A stretch of DNA of 60,003 bases from Pseudomonadota bacterium (GTDB lineage Bacteria; Desulfobacterota; Desulfobulbia; Desulfobulbales; SURF-16): positions 1 through 60,003 of the forward strand of contig JAHJKA010000041.1 in NCBI GenBank assembly GCA_018822545.1, written 5' to 3'. The position numbers and the translations under genes are program-made. Positions 59,825 to 60,003 of this stretch are shown piece after piece; the stretch's first letter is position 1; every line of letters begins with the position of its first letter. The notes under the pieces are model-generated. The model was not told the DNA's origin. It did no database searches and was given only the letters and a program-made list of their open reading frames with translations.

Positions 59825-60003
59825 TATCTGTGCATGTCCATTTCTGGGAGAAACTTGCTGGCCAACACGGGAACAAACAAGTGTTGCGATTTGTGCAAAA
59901 CAGTATGCCATATAATTCACTTGACGCAACGATAAAACAGTATAAGTTGCTTGATATTCCAAAGACATCAACGTGTCCTGCCCAAATTCTTTTTGGCAGG
60001 AAC

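Noticed and set aside
1..60003. CRISPR arrays, rRNA genes, further tRNAs and complete insertion sequences
   Set aside because: No regularly spaced repeat series, no rRNA-like text and no transposase with catalytic residues were found. The IS1-like ribbon protein at 47282 lacks a transposase.

Overview
The window is a Gram-negative chromosome segment interrupted by one nearly complete prophage. The host genes fit a Desulfobulbales-like Desulfobacterota (deltaproteobacterium): a PNP/MtaD nucleoside-salvage pair, twin small TatA genes, an SPFH/zinc-ribbon pair, a GGDEF/HDOD signalling pair and a substrate-binding lipoprotein next to a hybrid histidine kinase. This assignment is an inference from gene content; no rRNA or other marker gene is present.

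Host left flank (1-17924): a cNMP-binding protein; a zinc-ribbon protein and an SPFH protein on the minus strand; then, mostly on the plus strand, REC-GGDEF-HD-GYP and HDOD signalling proteins, purine nucleoside phosphorylase plus MTA/SAH deaminase, two TatA-family proteins, class II aldolase (minus), dGTPase plus ClC channel, and a binding protein plus hybrid kinase. The flank ends in tRNA-Leu(UAA).

Prophage (17863-58591, about 40.7 kb): it sits in the 3' half of the tRNA-Leu gene, bounded by a 63-bp direct repeat with one mismatch, with the integrase beside the intact tRNA. Near-identical 19-bp paired motifs (probable integrase arm sites) lie just inside both ends. Lytic genes run on the minus strand from the cro-like gene (49.3 kb) leftward: early regulators, SF3 helicase, primase, ParB-fused methyltransferase, terminase, a lambda-type head (gpW, portal B, protease C, decoration D, capsid E, then FI/FII/Z/U-like positions), a P2-type contractile tail (V, sheath FI, tube FII, E/E', tape measure T, U, X, D, W, J, I, fibre) and a lysis-like end. 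The E/E' pair keeps a T-TTT-TTG slippery site and an overlapping -1 frame that continues to 28803. It is therefore a lambda-head/P2-tail mosaic myovirus.

Lysogeny and cargo side (49.6-58.4 kb, plus strand): a CI/LexA-type repressor with palindromic operators is followed by a row of accessory genes oriented as in a lysogen: a 54-aa protein, a secreted thermonuclease, a very AT-rich PHP-ATPase (TrlF-like) tightly coupled to a 100-aa partner, an integron attC-like element, three small cassette-like genes (one GGCT-like, one unknown, one PIN-like), and a type II restriction-modification module (C5 methyltransferase, overlapping endonuclease, Vsr). This looks like a prophage-borne defence island. 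The PHP-ATPase/partner pair and the attC-like element are the most novel items.

Host right flank (58592-60003): the displaced ancestral tRNA terminator, a tiny lipoprotein and an IlvY-type LysR regulator whose divergent target lies beyond the window.
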